Positions 25,595 through 34,905 of a DNA stretch of 64,000 bases are shown here, one piece after another. Source of the stretch: Natribaculum luteum (GTDB lineage: Archaea; Halobacteriota; Halobacteria; Halobacteriales; Natrialbaceae); NCBI RefSeq assembly GCF_023008545.1, contig NZ_CP095397.1, positions 806,001 through 870,000 of the forward strand, written 5' to 3'. Positions within the stretch are counted from its first letter, which is position 1. Every line of letters starts with the position of its first letter. The notes below the pieces were generated by a model. The model was not told the origin of the DNA, searched no databases, and saw only the letters and a list, made by a program, of their open reading frames with translations. A program made the translations under genes and the position numbers.

Positions 25595-27642
25595 GTGCTG
25601 CTGCGAATACCCCGAAATCCGTGCACGAGATTCGCGTCTGTCGGTTGGAATCGGTCCAGAATACAGGCCGACCAAGGAATCACGACCGCCACTCACCACC
25701 CGTGAGTGGCGGTCTGGTGGGCGAGAACGGTATAATCAGTCGATTTAGACAGTGATACCTCTTGGGAAGGGCAAGCACAGAGCGGGATCTACAGCAATGC
25801 GCTCACCTCCCTCCGGAGGAACGCACGAAACCGCGGGGCGGTCACCCGCGGTTTCGTGCGAAACTCGATGACATCAATCAACGTCTGGACGAGGAAGTCC
25901 ACGAGCAGCCACAGATCGTACAACAGGACTGCAAAGCCGAAGTGGAACAACCGGACAGAGAAGTTAGTCGACGTCGTCCACGGTGCGAACTCCTTGATCT
26001 TGCTATAAGCTGTTTCAATCCCGCCTCGGCGTCTGTAGCGATTGATCTGCTTTTTCGTCAAGCGCCGGTCAAGACCAATCTCGTCGTTTACGTCGAGATT
26101 GGTCGCAAATACCTGCACCTCGTCGCGGTCCTCGTCTGGCGGGAGTCCGACCAGCGTTGTCTCGGCTCTGGTGTTGGGGACACAGTGTTTTACCGGCCCG
26201 TACACCGCGTGCTCGGATTTGACTGTCACTTGCTTTTGTCCCTCCACATCTTCGTCCATGCGCGCGATGAACCGCTTGACGCGGTCATCGCGCGGTGCCG
26301 GGATCACGTAGAAAAGGTCTCGCTGTTCGAGCACCGAAAATACGTCCGTGGCGTAGAATTCCCGATCAGCGTAGAGGCGCCGCGTATGAACCCGACAGAC
26401 GTCGCTGACGTGGTCGACGAGTCGGCGAACAACGTCGCCGACTCGGTAACTCTTGTCCTCGCCAGGATAGCTCTCTGGATCGTGATAATCGGCGTGCCCA
26501 ACTGGAAGCATCGCAGCTGCGAAGTGAACGTTGTCTCCAACAACGTTCGCGGTTGCGAACTTGTAGCACCAGTCGTAGGACTTGTCCTTTGGCGCACCCT
26601 GGACACGTACGAGTTCCTCACGCTCCCCGTAGAAAGCGACGTAGGTTATGTCGATCGACAGCATGACAGGCGTCTCGAACTCCAAGCGAGGCTTGGCCCG
26701 CGTCAAGACGCGGGCCGCGCCCCGGTTGACCATCTCCGCGATTTGTGTCGGTGAAAGGTCCTTGATCGCTTCCAGAAGCGTCTCTCCACTCGGTCCATCC
26801 TCGTAGAAGGGATCGTCGAGATCCGGGTCAGGATTGACGAAATCGCCGTAGGTTTCGGCACCGCCGTTAGCGGCGGTGCCTGTCACCCCGAGACAGGCCT
26901 CAAGCATCAGGAGTTCCTCGTCGTCGTAAACCGGGTCATCAGGCCGATCAAACTCGAAGGCGGGCAACACGACTGTCTGGAGTTCGTCGAGGAGGTCACG
27001 TGTTTTTCCCCGAATGAGACGGTTGACTGTGCGCTTCGAGGAGCCTATCGGCTCCTCCGAAGCGCTGTCTTCGTACGGTGTCCCGATGGGACTGCCGCGT
27101 TCAGCGGCCAACGCTTGGATCTGACGAGTAGCGGTCTCGATCGTCGATTGGAGGTCCGCAAACCGGTTAGTCTGTGCCCGAGAGATCGTGCTTCGTGAAG
27201 GTGTGTCATCGGGATTGAAGCCAAGAGCGTCAGCAAGTTGAGGGTCACTGTCGAGCGTCCGATGGAGCCAGCCATCGGACGCGTCTTCGAGTTCCTTCAG
27301 GAGGATCGCCCGGAGCATCGGTTCGAACGGTTTAGAGTCGTGCCAATGGGGAATGGGATCAGCACGGCAGTATTGGCTGACGTCGAGGTGAGTGACCAAC
27401 TCGGCCGCAGAGGTCGTCTTGTCGACGACCTCGGCGGCTTGCTTGGTTAGAGGCAGCCACCCGCCTGAGAGTGGACCGATATCTTGTAGGCGCTCGTCAA
27501 CTGATCGTTGAGTGCGGCTGTCATCAGCAGCCGCAACATGATCTGACCAGTTGTTTGTCACAGTGGGGGACGAATCGTCCCCCACCGGTCAGTTAATCGA
27601 TGTTGAGATTCCGTGCACGGGTTCTGTCATTCGTAGCTACAG
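25595..27642 (-). mobile_element. IS4-type insertion sequence, copy 1
   Basis: About 2.05 kb, with imperfect terminal inverted repeats (left GTGCTGCTGCGAATACCCC; right, complemented, CTGTAGCTACGAATGACAG, both followed by CCGTGCACG). One transposase gene on the minus strand. A 12-bp-stem hairpin (25685-25696/25702-25713) follows the transposase stop. An almost identical element sits directly beside it. Confidence 0.75.
25789..27585 (-). CDS. IS4-type DDE transposase, copy 1
   Basis: 598 residues from GTG 27585; in copy 2 codon 9 is ATG, so translation may start at 27561. DDE residues: Asp in MLSIDITYVAFYG (about 312), Asp in RLYADREFY (about 413), and the IS4 signature Y-(2)-R-(3)-E-(6)-K in RYRRRGGIETAYSKIK near 534. 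Intact, so possibly active. The gene is unusual: it carries at least a dozen perfect or nearly perfect inverted repeats along its length, with arms of 8-16 bp and loops of 1-10 bases. Examples: 25822-25837/25845-25860, 26073-26083/26094-26104, 26418-26428/26435-26445, 26695-26704/26707-26716, 26857-26866/26871-26880, 27255-27265/27272-27282, 27563-27573/27575-27585. The last covers the start. Confidence 0.88.
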   Translation of the reverse strand: MGDDSSPTVTNNWSDHVAAADDSRTQRSVDERLQDIGPLSGGWLPLTKQAAEVVDKTTSAAELVTHLDVSQYCRADPIPHWHDSKPFEPMLRAILLKELEDASDGWLHRTLDSDPQLADALGFNPDDTPSRSTISRAQTNRFADLQSTIETATRQIQALAAERGSPIGTPYEDSASEEPIGSSKRTVNRLIRGKTRDLLDELQTVVLPAFEFDRPDDPVYDDEELLMLEACLGVTGTAANGGAETYGDFVNPDPDLDDPFYEDGPSGETLLEAIKDLSPTQIAEMVNRGAARVLTRAKPRLEFETPVMLSIDITYVAFYGEREELVRVQGAPKDKSYDWCYKFATANVVGDNVHFAAAMLPVGHADYHDPESYPGEDKSYRVGDVVRRLVDHVSDVCRVHTRRLYADREFYATDVFSVLEQRDLFYVIPAPRDDRVKRFIARMDEDVEGQKQVTVKSEHAVYGPVKHCVPNTRAETTLVGLPPDEDRDEVQVFATNLDVNDEIGLDRRLTKKQINRYRRRGGIETAYSKIKEFAPWTTSTNFSVRLFHFGFAVLLYDLWLLVDFLVQTLIDVIEFRTKPRVTAPRFRAFLRREVSALL

Positions 27643-27650
27643 GGTCGTGT
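27643..27650. repeat. Shared direct repeat between the two IS copies
   Basis: GGTCGTGT, the only sequence separating copy 1 from copy 2, also present at the outer edges. Confidence 0.6.
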
Positions 27651-29698
27651 GGGTGCTGCGAATACCCCAAAATCCGTGCACGAGATTCGCGTCTGTCGGT
27701 AGGAATCGATCCCGAATACAGGGCCGATCAAGGAATCACGACCGCCACTCACCACCCGTGAGTGGCGGTCGGGTGGACGAAAACGGTATAATCAGTCGAT
27801 TTAGACAGTGATACCTCTCAGGAAGGGCAAGCACGGGGCGGGATCTACAGCAATGCGCTCACCTCCCTCCGGAGGAACGCACGAAACCGCGGGGCAGTCA
27901 CCCGCGGTTTCGTGCGAAACTCGATGATGTCGATCAACGTCTGGACGAGAAAGTCCACAAGCAACCATAGATCGTACAGTAGAACTGCGAAGCCGAAGTG
28001 GAATAACCGGATAGAGAAGTTTGTCGACGTCGTCCACGGTGCGAACTCCTTGATCTTACTATAGGCCGTTTCGATCCCGCCTCGGCGTCTGTAGCGAGTG
28101 ATTTGCTTTTTCGTCAAGCGACGGTCAAGACCAATCTCGTCGTTTACGTCGAGATTGGTCGAAAATACCTGCATCTCGTCGCAGTCCTCGTCTGGCGGGA
28201 GTCCAACCAGCGTCGTCTCAGCTCTGGTGTTGGAGACACCATGTTTTACCGGCCCGTACACCGCGTGCTCGGATTTGACTGTTACTTGCTTTTGTCCCTC
28301 TACATCCGTGTCCATGCGCGCGATGAACCGCTTGACGCGGTCATCGCGCGGTGCCGGAATCACGTAGAAAAGGTCTCGCTGTTCGAGTACCGAAAATACG
28401 TCCGTGGCGTAGAACTCCCGATCAGCGTAGAGTCGCCGCGTATGAACGCGACAGACGTCGTTGACGTGGTCGACGAGTCGGCGAACGATATCGCCGACTC
28501 GGTAACTCCTGTTTTTGCCAGGATAGCTCTCTGGGTCGTGGTAATCAGCGTGCCCGACTGGAAGCATCGCAGCTGCGAAGTGAACGTTGTCTCCAACAAC
28601 GTTCGCGGTTGCAAACTTGTAGCACCAGTTGTAGGACTTGTCCTTCGGCGCACCCTGGACACGTACGAGTTCCTCACGCTCCCCGTAGAAAGCGACGTAG
28701 GTCATGTCGATCGACAGCATGACTGGTGTCTCGAACTCCAAGCGAGGCTTGGCCCGCGTCAAGACGCGGGCCGCGCTTTGGTTGACCATCTCCGCGATTT
28801 GTGTCGGTGAAAGGTCCTTGATCGCCTCCAGAAGCGTCTCTCCACTCGGTCCGTCCTCGTAGAAGGGATCGTCGAGATCTGGGTCAGGATTGACGAAATC
28901 GCCGTAGGTTTCGGCACCGCCGTTAGCGGCGGTGCCTGTCAGCCCGAGACAGGCCTCCAGCATCAGGAGTTCCTCGTCGTCGTAAACCGGGTCATCAGGC
29001 CGGTCAAACTCGAAGGCAGGCAATACGACAGTTTGGAGTTCGTCGAGGAGATCACGTGTTTTCCTCCGAATGAGACGGTTGACTGTGCGCTTCGAGGAGC
29101 CTGTTGGCTCCTCCGAAGCGCTGTCTTCGTACGGTGTCCCGATCGGACTACCGCGTTCGGCGGCCAACGCTTGGATCTGACGAGTAGCAGTCTCGATCGT
29201 GGATTGGAGGTCCGCAAACCGATTAGTCTGTGCCCGAGAGATCGTGCTTCGTGAAGGTGTGTCGTCGGGATTAAAGCCAAGAGCATCCGCAAGTTGAGGG
29301 TCACTGTCGAGCGTCCGATGGAGCCAGCCATCGGACGCGTCTTCGAGTTTCTTCAGGAGAATCGCCCGGAGCATCGGTTCGAACGGTTTAGAGTCGTGCC
29401 AATGGGGAATGGAATCAGCACGGCAGTATTGGCTGACGTCGAGGTGAGTGACCAACTCGGCCGCAGAGGTCGTCTTGTCGACGACCTCGGCGGCTTGCTT
29501 GGTTAGGGGCAGCCACCCGCCGGAGAGTGGACCGATATCTTGTAGGCGCTCGTCAACTGATCGTTGAGTGCGGCTGTCATCAGCAGCCGCAACACGATCT
29601 GACCAGTTATTTGTCATAGTGGGGGACGAATCGTCCCCCACCGGTCAGTTAATCGATGTTGAGATTCCGTGCACGGGTTCTGTCATTCGTAGCTACAG
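27651..29698 (-). mobile_element. IS4-type insertion sequence, copy 2
   Basis: Same length, orientation and end sequences as copy 1 and directly adjacent to it. The two copies differ at scattered positions by a few percent, so this is not a fresh tandem duplication. Confidence 0.75.
27845..29641 (-). CDS. IS4-type DDE transposase, copy 2
   Basis: 598 residues, or 590 from ATG 29617. Same catalytic residues and the same RYRRRGGIETAYSKIK signature as copy 1. Amino-acid changes are scattered (for example VNRGAAR to VNQSAAR). The internal inverted repeats are all retained. In the ones I compared, differences between copies fall in loops (ACAACG versus ACGATA at 28485-28490; TATC versus TGTT in the 15-bp hairpin near 29100), not in arms. 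The 11-bp hairpin around 29619-29641 directly abuts the ATG at 29617. Confidence 0.88.
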   Translation of the reverse strand: MGDDSSPTMTNNWSDRVAAADDSRTQRSVDERLQDIGPLSGGWLPLTKQAAEVVDKTTSAAELVTHLDVSQYCRADSIPHWHDSKPFEPMLRAILLKKLEDASDGWLHRTLDSDPQLADALGFNPDDTPSRSTISRAQTNRFADLQSTIETATRQIQALAAERGSPIGTPYEDSASEEPTGSSKRTVNRLIRRKTRDLLDELQTVVLPAFEFDRPDDPVYDDEELLMLEACLGLTGTAANGGAETYGDFVNPDPDLDDPFYEDGPSGETLLEAIKDLSPTQIAEMVNQSAARVLTRAKPRLEFETPVMLSIDMTYVAFYGEREELVRVQGAPKDKSYNWCYKFATANVVGDNVHFAAAMLPVGHADYHDPESYPGKNRSYRVGDIVRRLVDHVNDVCRVHTRRLYADREFYATDVFSVLEQRDLFYVIPAPRDDRVKRFIARMDTDVEGQKQVTVKSEHAVYGPVKHGVSNTRAETTLVGLPPDEDCDEMQVFSTNLDVNDEIGLDRRLTKKQITRYRRRGGIETAYSKIKEFAPWTTSTNFSIRLFHFGFAVLLYDLWLLVDFLVQTLIDIIEFRTKPRVTAPRFRAFLRREVSALL

Positions 29699-29706
29699 GG
29701 TCGTGG

Positions 29707-30821
29707 GAAGTCTACCAGTTCTGGGTTCTGGTAAATCACGAGACGGCGACGACTTACCGTGAGAGATCACGCCGCTTGAGGTGGCCGTCTGGAACGGTCG
29801 TGACTGCAGTCCCAAGGAGCCCACCGATGACGAACCGATTAGCCGGTCTCAGGAAGCCTGCAAGACACTACAACCAAACGCAGTGTAGCGATTTACCAGA
29901 GCCAAGTTCTGTATTCGGATACCTATAAACCACTAGACTTCTAACGATGGGCTGTAGATCCCATTCATCTAGCCATTTAGCAGAACGTTCTACGAGCGCT
30001 CGAACCATGGAATTTTTCTAACTACACTATTCTGTAACCAATATTATTATATCGTACTACCAAGACCTGTCGCAACTAATATTAATATTTTTGTTATAAA
30101 CGACCCGCGATGGCTCCGTCGGCGGCGGGTCTGAGACGCTGTCAGCCAGCCGATATACTATTGCCAGATTACTTGATGAGGCGTTCCATATCGAGCAAGC
30201 GAAGAATTGCCTGAATCTCTCGAAGTGTCTCCTCCCTGCGTCCGATGAGAAACGACAAACTCGAGAGGGTATGCATTACATTCGTACGACTGTAATTTCT
30301 ACTGCACTTCGCCCACTCTCGTTGCGCTATGCCTCTCAGAAGGTGGTCCCCCTGGAACGAACAACTCGTAAATTCGTCCGAGTTATGCAAACAGCCAGGC
30401 CAGGATGAGAGGAATCGGTAGACTAGTCCAGACCCTCAGAGCGCGTAGTCGAGGCGATGACTACGTGGGGAAACAAGCTGTCCGGTGTGTACGAGAGGCA
30501 GTTGCGTCAGCAACTGCGCACAGACACGGATGCGAGGGCAGCTTAAACGTTTCACGTGCGCTGTGTTCTGTCGTCTTTCGCGCGTGCTCGGCGGCGGCTC
30601 GCGAGATGCAAGCCCCCGTCGTATCCGGTGCTGCTCATTCTGAGACGTGAATATTGGTTTTGCAGGGGTCATACGTCTCGGCGAGCGTGACAGGCGGCGA
30701 GTACACAATAACTGGCAATTTACCCCGATATTCGATCTTGAATTTTAGCGTTTGCCGGGTTAAGTGAGCAGACATCAAGTTATATGTGGAATTCAGTTAC
30801 ATCGACTGCGTTTTGCGAGCT
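29707..30821. other. No gene recognised
   Basis: About 1.1 kb after the tandem IS pair. Short frames only. A perfect hairpin with 8-bp arms and a 4-base loop lies at 30498-30517 (GCAGTTGC-GTCA-GCAACTGC). Probably IS or element debris. Confidence 0.4.
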
Positions 30822-31610
30822 TCAATCGTCCCGGTTTTCGATGCTGATCTTCAGTTCGATGCTGTTCGCCGCGCCGACGACGGCGTGGCGAACCCGTTCC
30901 ATAAATTCGTCGTCGTCCATCATGTTGACGGGGAAAGCGACAGACAGCGCCCCGATGACGGTCCCGTCCTCGGCAGTGATTGCGGCCCCGACTGCAGACA
31001 GACCCGCCATGTGTTCCTCGTCGTTTATCGCGTACCCTTGTTCGGAGACCTCCGATAATTCCTCGTAGAGCGCCGCTTCGTCGACGATAGTGTTCTCGGT
31101 GTCCGCCGGTAGGCCGTGTTGTTCGACGATGGCCTCGACCCGGTCGTCGGAGAACTCCGCGAGCATGGCCTTGCCGGCGGCGATGACGTGGAGGTGGACC
31201 TGATCACCCACGTCATCGACCGGGAGGATGCTGTTTGAGCTGCCTCTATGGTCGACACATGTCGCCATGCCGAACTCTTCGACGTAGATCTGCGCCCGGG
31301 TGTCCGTGGCTTCGGCGAGGTTCTCGACATCGTCCGCAGCGTGTCTATAGAGGGTATTCTCCCGCCGGCGGGTTTCACCGACTCGCAAAAACTTGAACCC
31401 GGGATAGTAGACGTCGTCCTTTTTGACCACAAGTTGGTTCTCAGTGAGCGTAATCAGGTGCGGGTGGACTGTTCCAGGGGTCAACCCCAGGTGGTCGGCG
31501 AGTTCTGACAGCGTCGCACTACGAAGCTCGTGTAACCCGTCCAGGATTGCACAACTCTTCTCGACCGCGGCAATCGTCCGCGAATCACTCGAATTTGTGT
31601 GGCTTGCCAT
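30822..31610 (-). CDS. IclR-family transcriptional regulator
   Basis: 262 residues: winged helix (IAAVEKSCAILDGLHELRSATLSELADHLGLTPGTVHPHLITL) and effector domain (GLSAVGAAITAEDGTVIGALSVAFPVNMM). It lies 152 bases downstream of an acyl-CoA synthetase gene in the same direction and has its own upstream palindrome (31643-31659). Likely local regulator of the acyl-CoA synthetase or thiolase block. Confidence 0.9.
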   Translation of the reverse strand: MASHTNSSDSRTIAAVEKSCAILDGLHELRSATLSELADHLGLTPGTVHPHLITLTENQLVVKKDDVYYPGFKFLRVGETRRRENTLYRHAADDVENLAEATDTRAQIYVEEFGMATCVDHRGSSNSILPVDDVGDQVHLHVIAAGKAMLAEFSDDRVEAIVEQHGLPADTENTIVDEAALYEELSEVSEQGYAINDEEHMAGLSAVGAAITAEDGTVIGALSVAFPVNMMDDDEFMERVRHAVVGAANSIELKISIENRDD

Positions 31611-31642
31611 GACTTACCATGTGTAATTATCCTACTTAGTCC

Positions 31643-31659
31643 TTTTGCGTGCTGCAAAA
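31643..31659. promoter_or_regulatory. Palindrome upstream of IclR gene 2, candidate operator
   Basis: TTTTGC-GTGCT-GCAAAA, perfect 6-bp arms, 33 bases before the start codon; same placement as the palindrome before the first IclR gene. Confidence 0.45.
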
Positions 31660-31762
31660 TCGAGCTGGCGGGCGCTTGGGGAACAAATGTGGGGATCCAG
31701 GCCGGCGGACCAGGGAAGAGTTCAGTCGATGGCTGACGACGAAGGGACCGGAACGGACGGAG

Positions 31763-33331
31763 TTACCCGACGGGGTCGTCGTGGGCTTCCCGCAGCTCGA
31801 CCTTGCGGATCTTGCCCGTGGAGGTCTCGGGGAGGTCGTCGACGAACTCGACGACGGTCGGGCACTTGTAGTGCGCGAGGTTGTCGCGGGCAAACTCGAT
31901 GACCCCTTCCTCGGTGAGGTCGGCACCACTCGCGGATACGACGATTGCTTTGGGCGTCTCGCCCCACTTCTCGTGGGGGACGCCGATCACGGCGACGCGC
32001 TCGATGTCGCGGTGGTTGTAGAGGGCGTCCTCGACCTCGACACTGGAGATGTTCTCGCCGCCGCTGATGATGATGTCCTTCTTGCGATCCTTGATCGAAA
32101 TCATTCTACGTTCGTCGATACTGGCGAAGTCGCCAGTGTGGAACCACCCGTCGACACGGTCGTTGAACGCCTCGTGGGTCCGCTCGGGCTTGTTCCAGTA
32201 GCGGTCCATGACCTGGTTGCCGCGGACGACGATCTCGCCCATCGTCTCGTCATCGGCAGGGACGTCCTCGCCGTCCTCGTCGACGACGCGCAGTTCGGTC
32301 CCGAGCATGGCGTGGCCCTGGCGGGTCTTGATCGCGAAGCGACCCTGGCTCTCGATCCGGCGCGGCGAGTTGCTCGTCGTGATCAGCGGACCGGTCTCGG
32401 TCAGCCCGTAGACGTGCAAAATGTTCCAGCCGAGTTCGTCCTCAACTGTCCGGATCGTCGCCTCGGGCGGTGGGCTGGCGGCGGTAGCGATCCTGACCGG
32501 CTTCTCGCCCGTGGCGGCGACGCCGGTGTTCTGGTAGTGGTCGATGAGGCTGTCCAGCACCGTCGGCGCGCCACAGAGGTAGGTCACGTCGTGGGCGTGG
32601 ATGCGCTCGAAGGCGCCGGCAGCGTCGAAGTGGCGCTGACAGACGTGCTTCCCGCCGACGCCCGTGATGACGTAGGGGTAGCCCCAGCCGTTGACGTGGA
32701 ACATCGGGAGCGTCCAGAGGTAGGCGTCGTCGTCGGTGATCTCGGTGTGGTGGGCGGTGATCAGCGCGTGATAGTGTTCGGTGCGGTGGGTCCGGACCAC
32801 GCCCTTTGGATCGCCGGTCGTCCCGCTCGTGTAGTTGATCGTCGCGGGGTCGTCTTCGTCGATGTCGGAGCGCTCGACCTCGCCGGGGTCGGCCCCCGCC
32901 AGGAGTGACTCGTAATCGCGCCAGTCGCCATCGACGCGGTCGGCCGGGTTGGCGACGAACGCCGTGGCGGGGACCTGGTCGCGGATCGCCTCGACCTTCT
33001 CGGCGTACTCGCGGTCGGCGATGACCGCCTGGGCCCCGCAGTCGTCGAGGATGTACTCGTAGTCCTCGGGGATGAGCCGGTAGTTGAGCGGGACCGAGAT
33101 GGCCCCGAGGACGTTGATTGCGAACAGCGTTTCCAGAAACCAGTGTGTGTTCGGCGAGAGCAGTGCCACGCGGTCGCCCTCCTTGATGCCGAGATCCGAG
33201 AACGCCGCCGCCGCGCGGTCGACCCGCTCGCCGAACTCGGCGTAGGTGTACTCGGTGCCGTCGTGGGCGACCACGCCGACGGTGTCGCCGTAGACGTCGA
33301 CTCCCCTGTCTAGGAAGTCGAGCGTCGTCAT
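31763..33331 (-). CDS. AMP-forming acyl-CoA synthetase
   Basis: 522 residues of the ANL superfamily. AMP-binding P-loop TINYTSGTTGDPKGV; motif YGLTET; GDFASID and the hinge region KDRKKDIIISGGENIS; C-terminal catalytic Lys in ETSTGKIRKVEL. It activates a carboxylic acid as CoA thioester. The fatty-acid/aryl-acid branch is suggested but not resolved. Start at MTTLDFLDRG (33331); ATG 33343 is an alternative, and the longer open frame upstream is not protein-like. Upstream of, and in line with, the IclR gene. Confidence 0.9.
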   Translation of the reverse strand: MTTLDFLDRGVDVYGDTVGVVAHDGTEYTYAEFGERVDRAAAAFSDLGIKEGDRVALLSPNTHWFLETLFAINVLGAISVPLNYRLIPEDYEYILDDCGAQAVIADREYAEKVEAIRDQVPATAFVANPADRVDGDWRDYESLLAGADPGEVERSDIDEDDPATINYTSGTTGDPKGVVRTHRTEHYHALITAHHTEITDDDAYLWTLPMFHVNGWGYPYVITGVGGKHVCQRHFDAAGAFERIHAHDVTYLCGAPTVLDSLIDHYQNTGVAATGEKPVRIATAASPPPEATIRTVEDELGWNILHVYGLTETGPLITTSNSPRRIESQGRFAIKTRQGHAMLGTELRVVDEDGEDVPADDETMGEIVVRGNQVMDRYWNKPERTHEAFNDRVDGWFHTGDFASIDERRMISIKDRKKDIIISGGENISSVEVEDALYNHRDIERVAVIGVPHEKWGETPKAIVVSASGADLTEEGVIEFARDNLAHYKCPTVVEFVDDLPETSTGKIRKVELREAHDDPVG

Positions 33332-33343
33332 CTGTCGATGCAT

Positions 33344-33839
33344 AGCATGCCAAGGTGTACCTGTAAAACGTAAAGTTCTTTCTCCTGGTGGAGTCGAACA
33401 CGGTAGCCCGGTGGGAGCGAACGGAACCGGGACTCGACTGGTCCGCGGGTGCGGGCGGTTCCCGGCGCCGGCAGAATCGGTGTGCGAGCGGTACCCGGTA
33501 AGAACGGTCCCGGTACTCGACGTGAGGCGACGAGTCAAGAAACTGCACCCGCTTTCGCCACGGATCCACGGGCACCTCATAAACGTCGGAGTAGACCTCG
33601 CACCAGTCGTCGTAGATGCGCTCTCGAAGTAGGGTCCCGGGGTCGGCGGCATAGTCCTTCGACCGATCCAGATGTCGTGGAGTCCCCTCGTCACGGAGCG
33701 CGTTCGCCGAGCACAGTAGCCAGAGGGACGCGCCTTTGTCGTCGGCGAGCAGGTTCGTGTTCACCTCGACGTAGGTGTCTGTACGACCGCGCGACCCGAA
33801 CCCAGCGTCCGAGTTCGTCGTGTACAGTCGGATTTTCAC
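33344..33839 (-). CDS. Hypothetical protein fragment
   Basis: A frame starting at 33839 (MKIRLYTTNSDAGFGSRGRTDTYVEV) looks protein-like for about 100-150 residues (LLRERIYDDWCEVYSDVYEVPVDPW). It then continues open into the acyl-CoA synthetase gene in another frame, where it is Arg/Pro-rich and not credible. This suggests the front of a gene whose rear is lost. No family recognised. Confidence 0.35.
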
Positions 33840-33948
33840 TGGGTTCGAACCCGGATTGGATGGATACTGTTCGTTTCGCTAACACTGTACGAGTTGACTG
33901 GTAACAACAACCATAATAATTAAGACGGTAAGGAGAAAACACAAAACC

Positions 33949-34380
33949 ATGCATACCGTCCTTCTACCGGTTGACGAGAGTATAGACCGTGCAAAACGAG
34001 TTGTCGACGTCGTCAAATCCCTCCCCGGGAATGAAAGCGAGGTACAGGCCATCGTACTCAACGTCTCCGAATCGGTGAAACAACCGTGGTTACAGGAGTT
34101 CAAGACACTCGAACGGAGCGAACTCGACGACGCGGAGGTCCCCGAGAGTGTGATTAGCGCTATCAAACTGCTCACCGAGTACGGCATCGACACCGAGATG
34201 CGACTCGAAGAGGGTGACGTGACGGATCAGATCATCAACGTCGCTGACGACGTTGGCGCTGATCACATCGTCATGTGTGGTCGAAAAAAGAGTGCCACCG
34301 GAAAGCTTCTCTTCGGAAGTATTGCACAGTCGGTGCTGCTCAACGCACAGCGACCGGTGACGATTTTGATGAGCGATTAG
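33949..34380 (+). CDS. Universal stress protein (UspA family)
   Basis: 143 residues, single Usp domain: HTVLLPVDESIDRAKRVVDVVKSL at the N-terminus and the nucleotide-binding GRKKSATGKLLFGSIAQSVLLNA with PVTILMS at the end. Probably ATP-binding. Haloarchaeal Usp genes often accompany symporters. AAGGAG lies 13 bases before ATG and a TATA-like ATAATTAAG about 30 bases before. A C-terminal fragment of a related gene lies at 37400-37525 on the other side of the symporter operon. Confidence 0.85.
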   Translation: MHTVLLPVDESIDRAKRVVDVVKSLPGNESEVQAIVLNVSESVKQPWLQEFKTLERSELDDAEVPESVISAIKLLTEYGIDTEMRLEEGDVTDQIINVADDVGADHIVMCGRKKSATGKLLFGSIAQSVLLNAQRPVTILMSD

Positions 34381-34449
34381 CACTGATCACAGTATCGAGA
34401 GAGCAACGGGTGAGCTGTTTTTTGCCGATCCGAGACGACAGTTGTACAC

Positions 34450-34905
34450 GGTAGACGTATAGGACGGTGGTGCAGAAGTCCGTGAATCTTGTTGGCATAC
34501 TTGGTACGGTCTTCAACCAGTCTATCGCCCGCGCACGCGTGAGCGACCTTCCCTGACCTTGTCGGGCGGAATGTAGCTTTCGGGAACCGAGTTCAACCGC
34601 ACCACCCGAGTTAGTTCTTTGGCGTCAACACGATCGGTTTTTGTCGGAATAAGCGATCTTATTCAGTTCTTTCGGGTGGGTAACAGCCACAACCAAATTT
34701 CCGACAGCGTATCCTGGACGTGGTAGTAATTGCTGACCGCCTCGATTGCAGCTTGTGCGCCAGCGTACCGCTAGGCCAGTTGGTCGAGGTTCGCGTTCTC
34801 GACACCAACCTCTTCGACGATCTCTCCAGCCTCATCCGTTACTACCACCTGTGCGTGCCGTTTATCGACATCAATTCCGAGGTACAGGATTTGTTCATCC
34901 GGGAC
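34450..34905 (-). pseudogene. IS110-family transposase remnant
   Basis: Minus-strand frames give LYLGIDVDKRHAQVVVTDEAGEIVEEV, NLDQLA-stop-RYAGAQAAIEAVSNYYHVQDTLSE, then TDRVDAKELTRVVRLNSVPESYI and LVEDRTKYANKIHGLL. This is the N-terminal DEDD (RuvC-like) half of an IS110 transposase: first Asp in GIDVDK and DxxDA in TDRVDAKEL. It has a stop and frameshifts, and the C-terminal half is missing. Confidence 0.75.

Noticed and set aside
25762-26754. Long rightward open frames opposite the IS4-type transposases (also near 28103-28810)
   Set aside because: They are antisense shadows of the transposase; the translated text has no domain, while the minus strand carries the full DDE and YREK motifs.
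30405-30650. 81-codon frame before the second IclR gene
   Set aside because: Arg/Ala/Cys-rich, not acidic, with no motif; no promoter support.
31649-32908. 419-codon frame opposite the acyl-CoA synthetase
   Set aside because: Antisense shadow in high-GC DNA; the minus strand has all ANL motifs.
33838-33860. GGGTTCGAACCCGG resembles a tRNA T-arm
   Set aside because: The flanking bases cannot form a T-stem with correct spacing, and no anticodon or D arm, nor an acceptor partner, is present within 90 bases.
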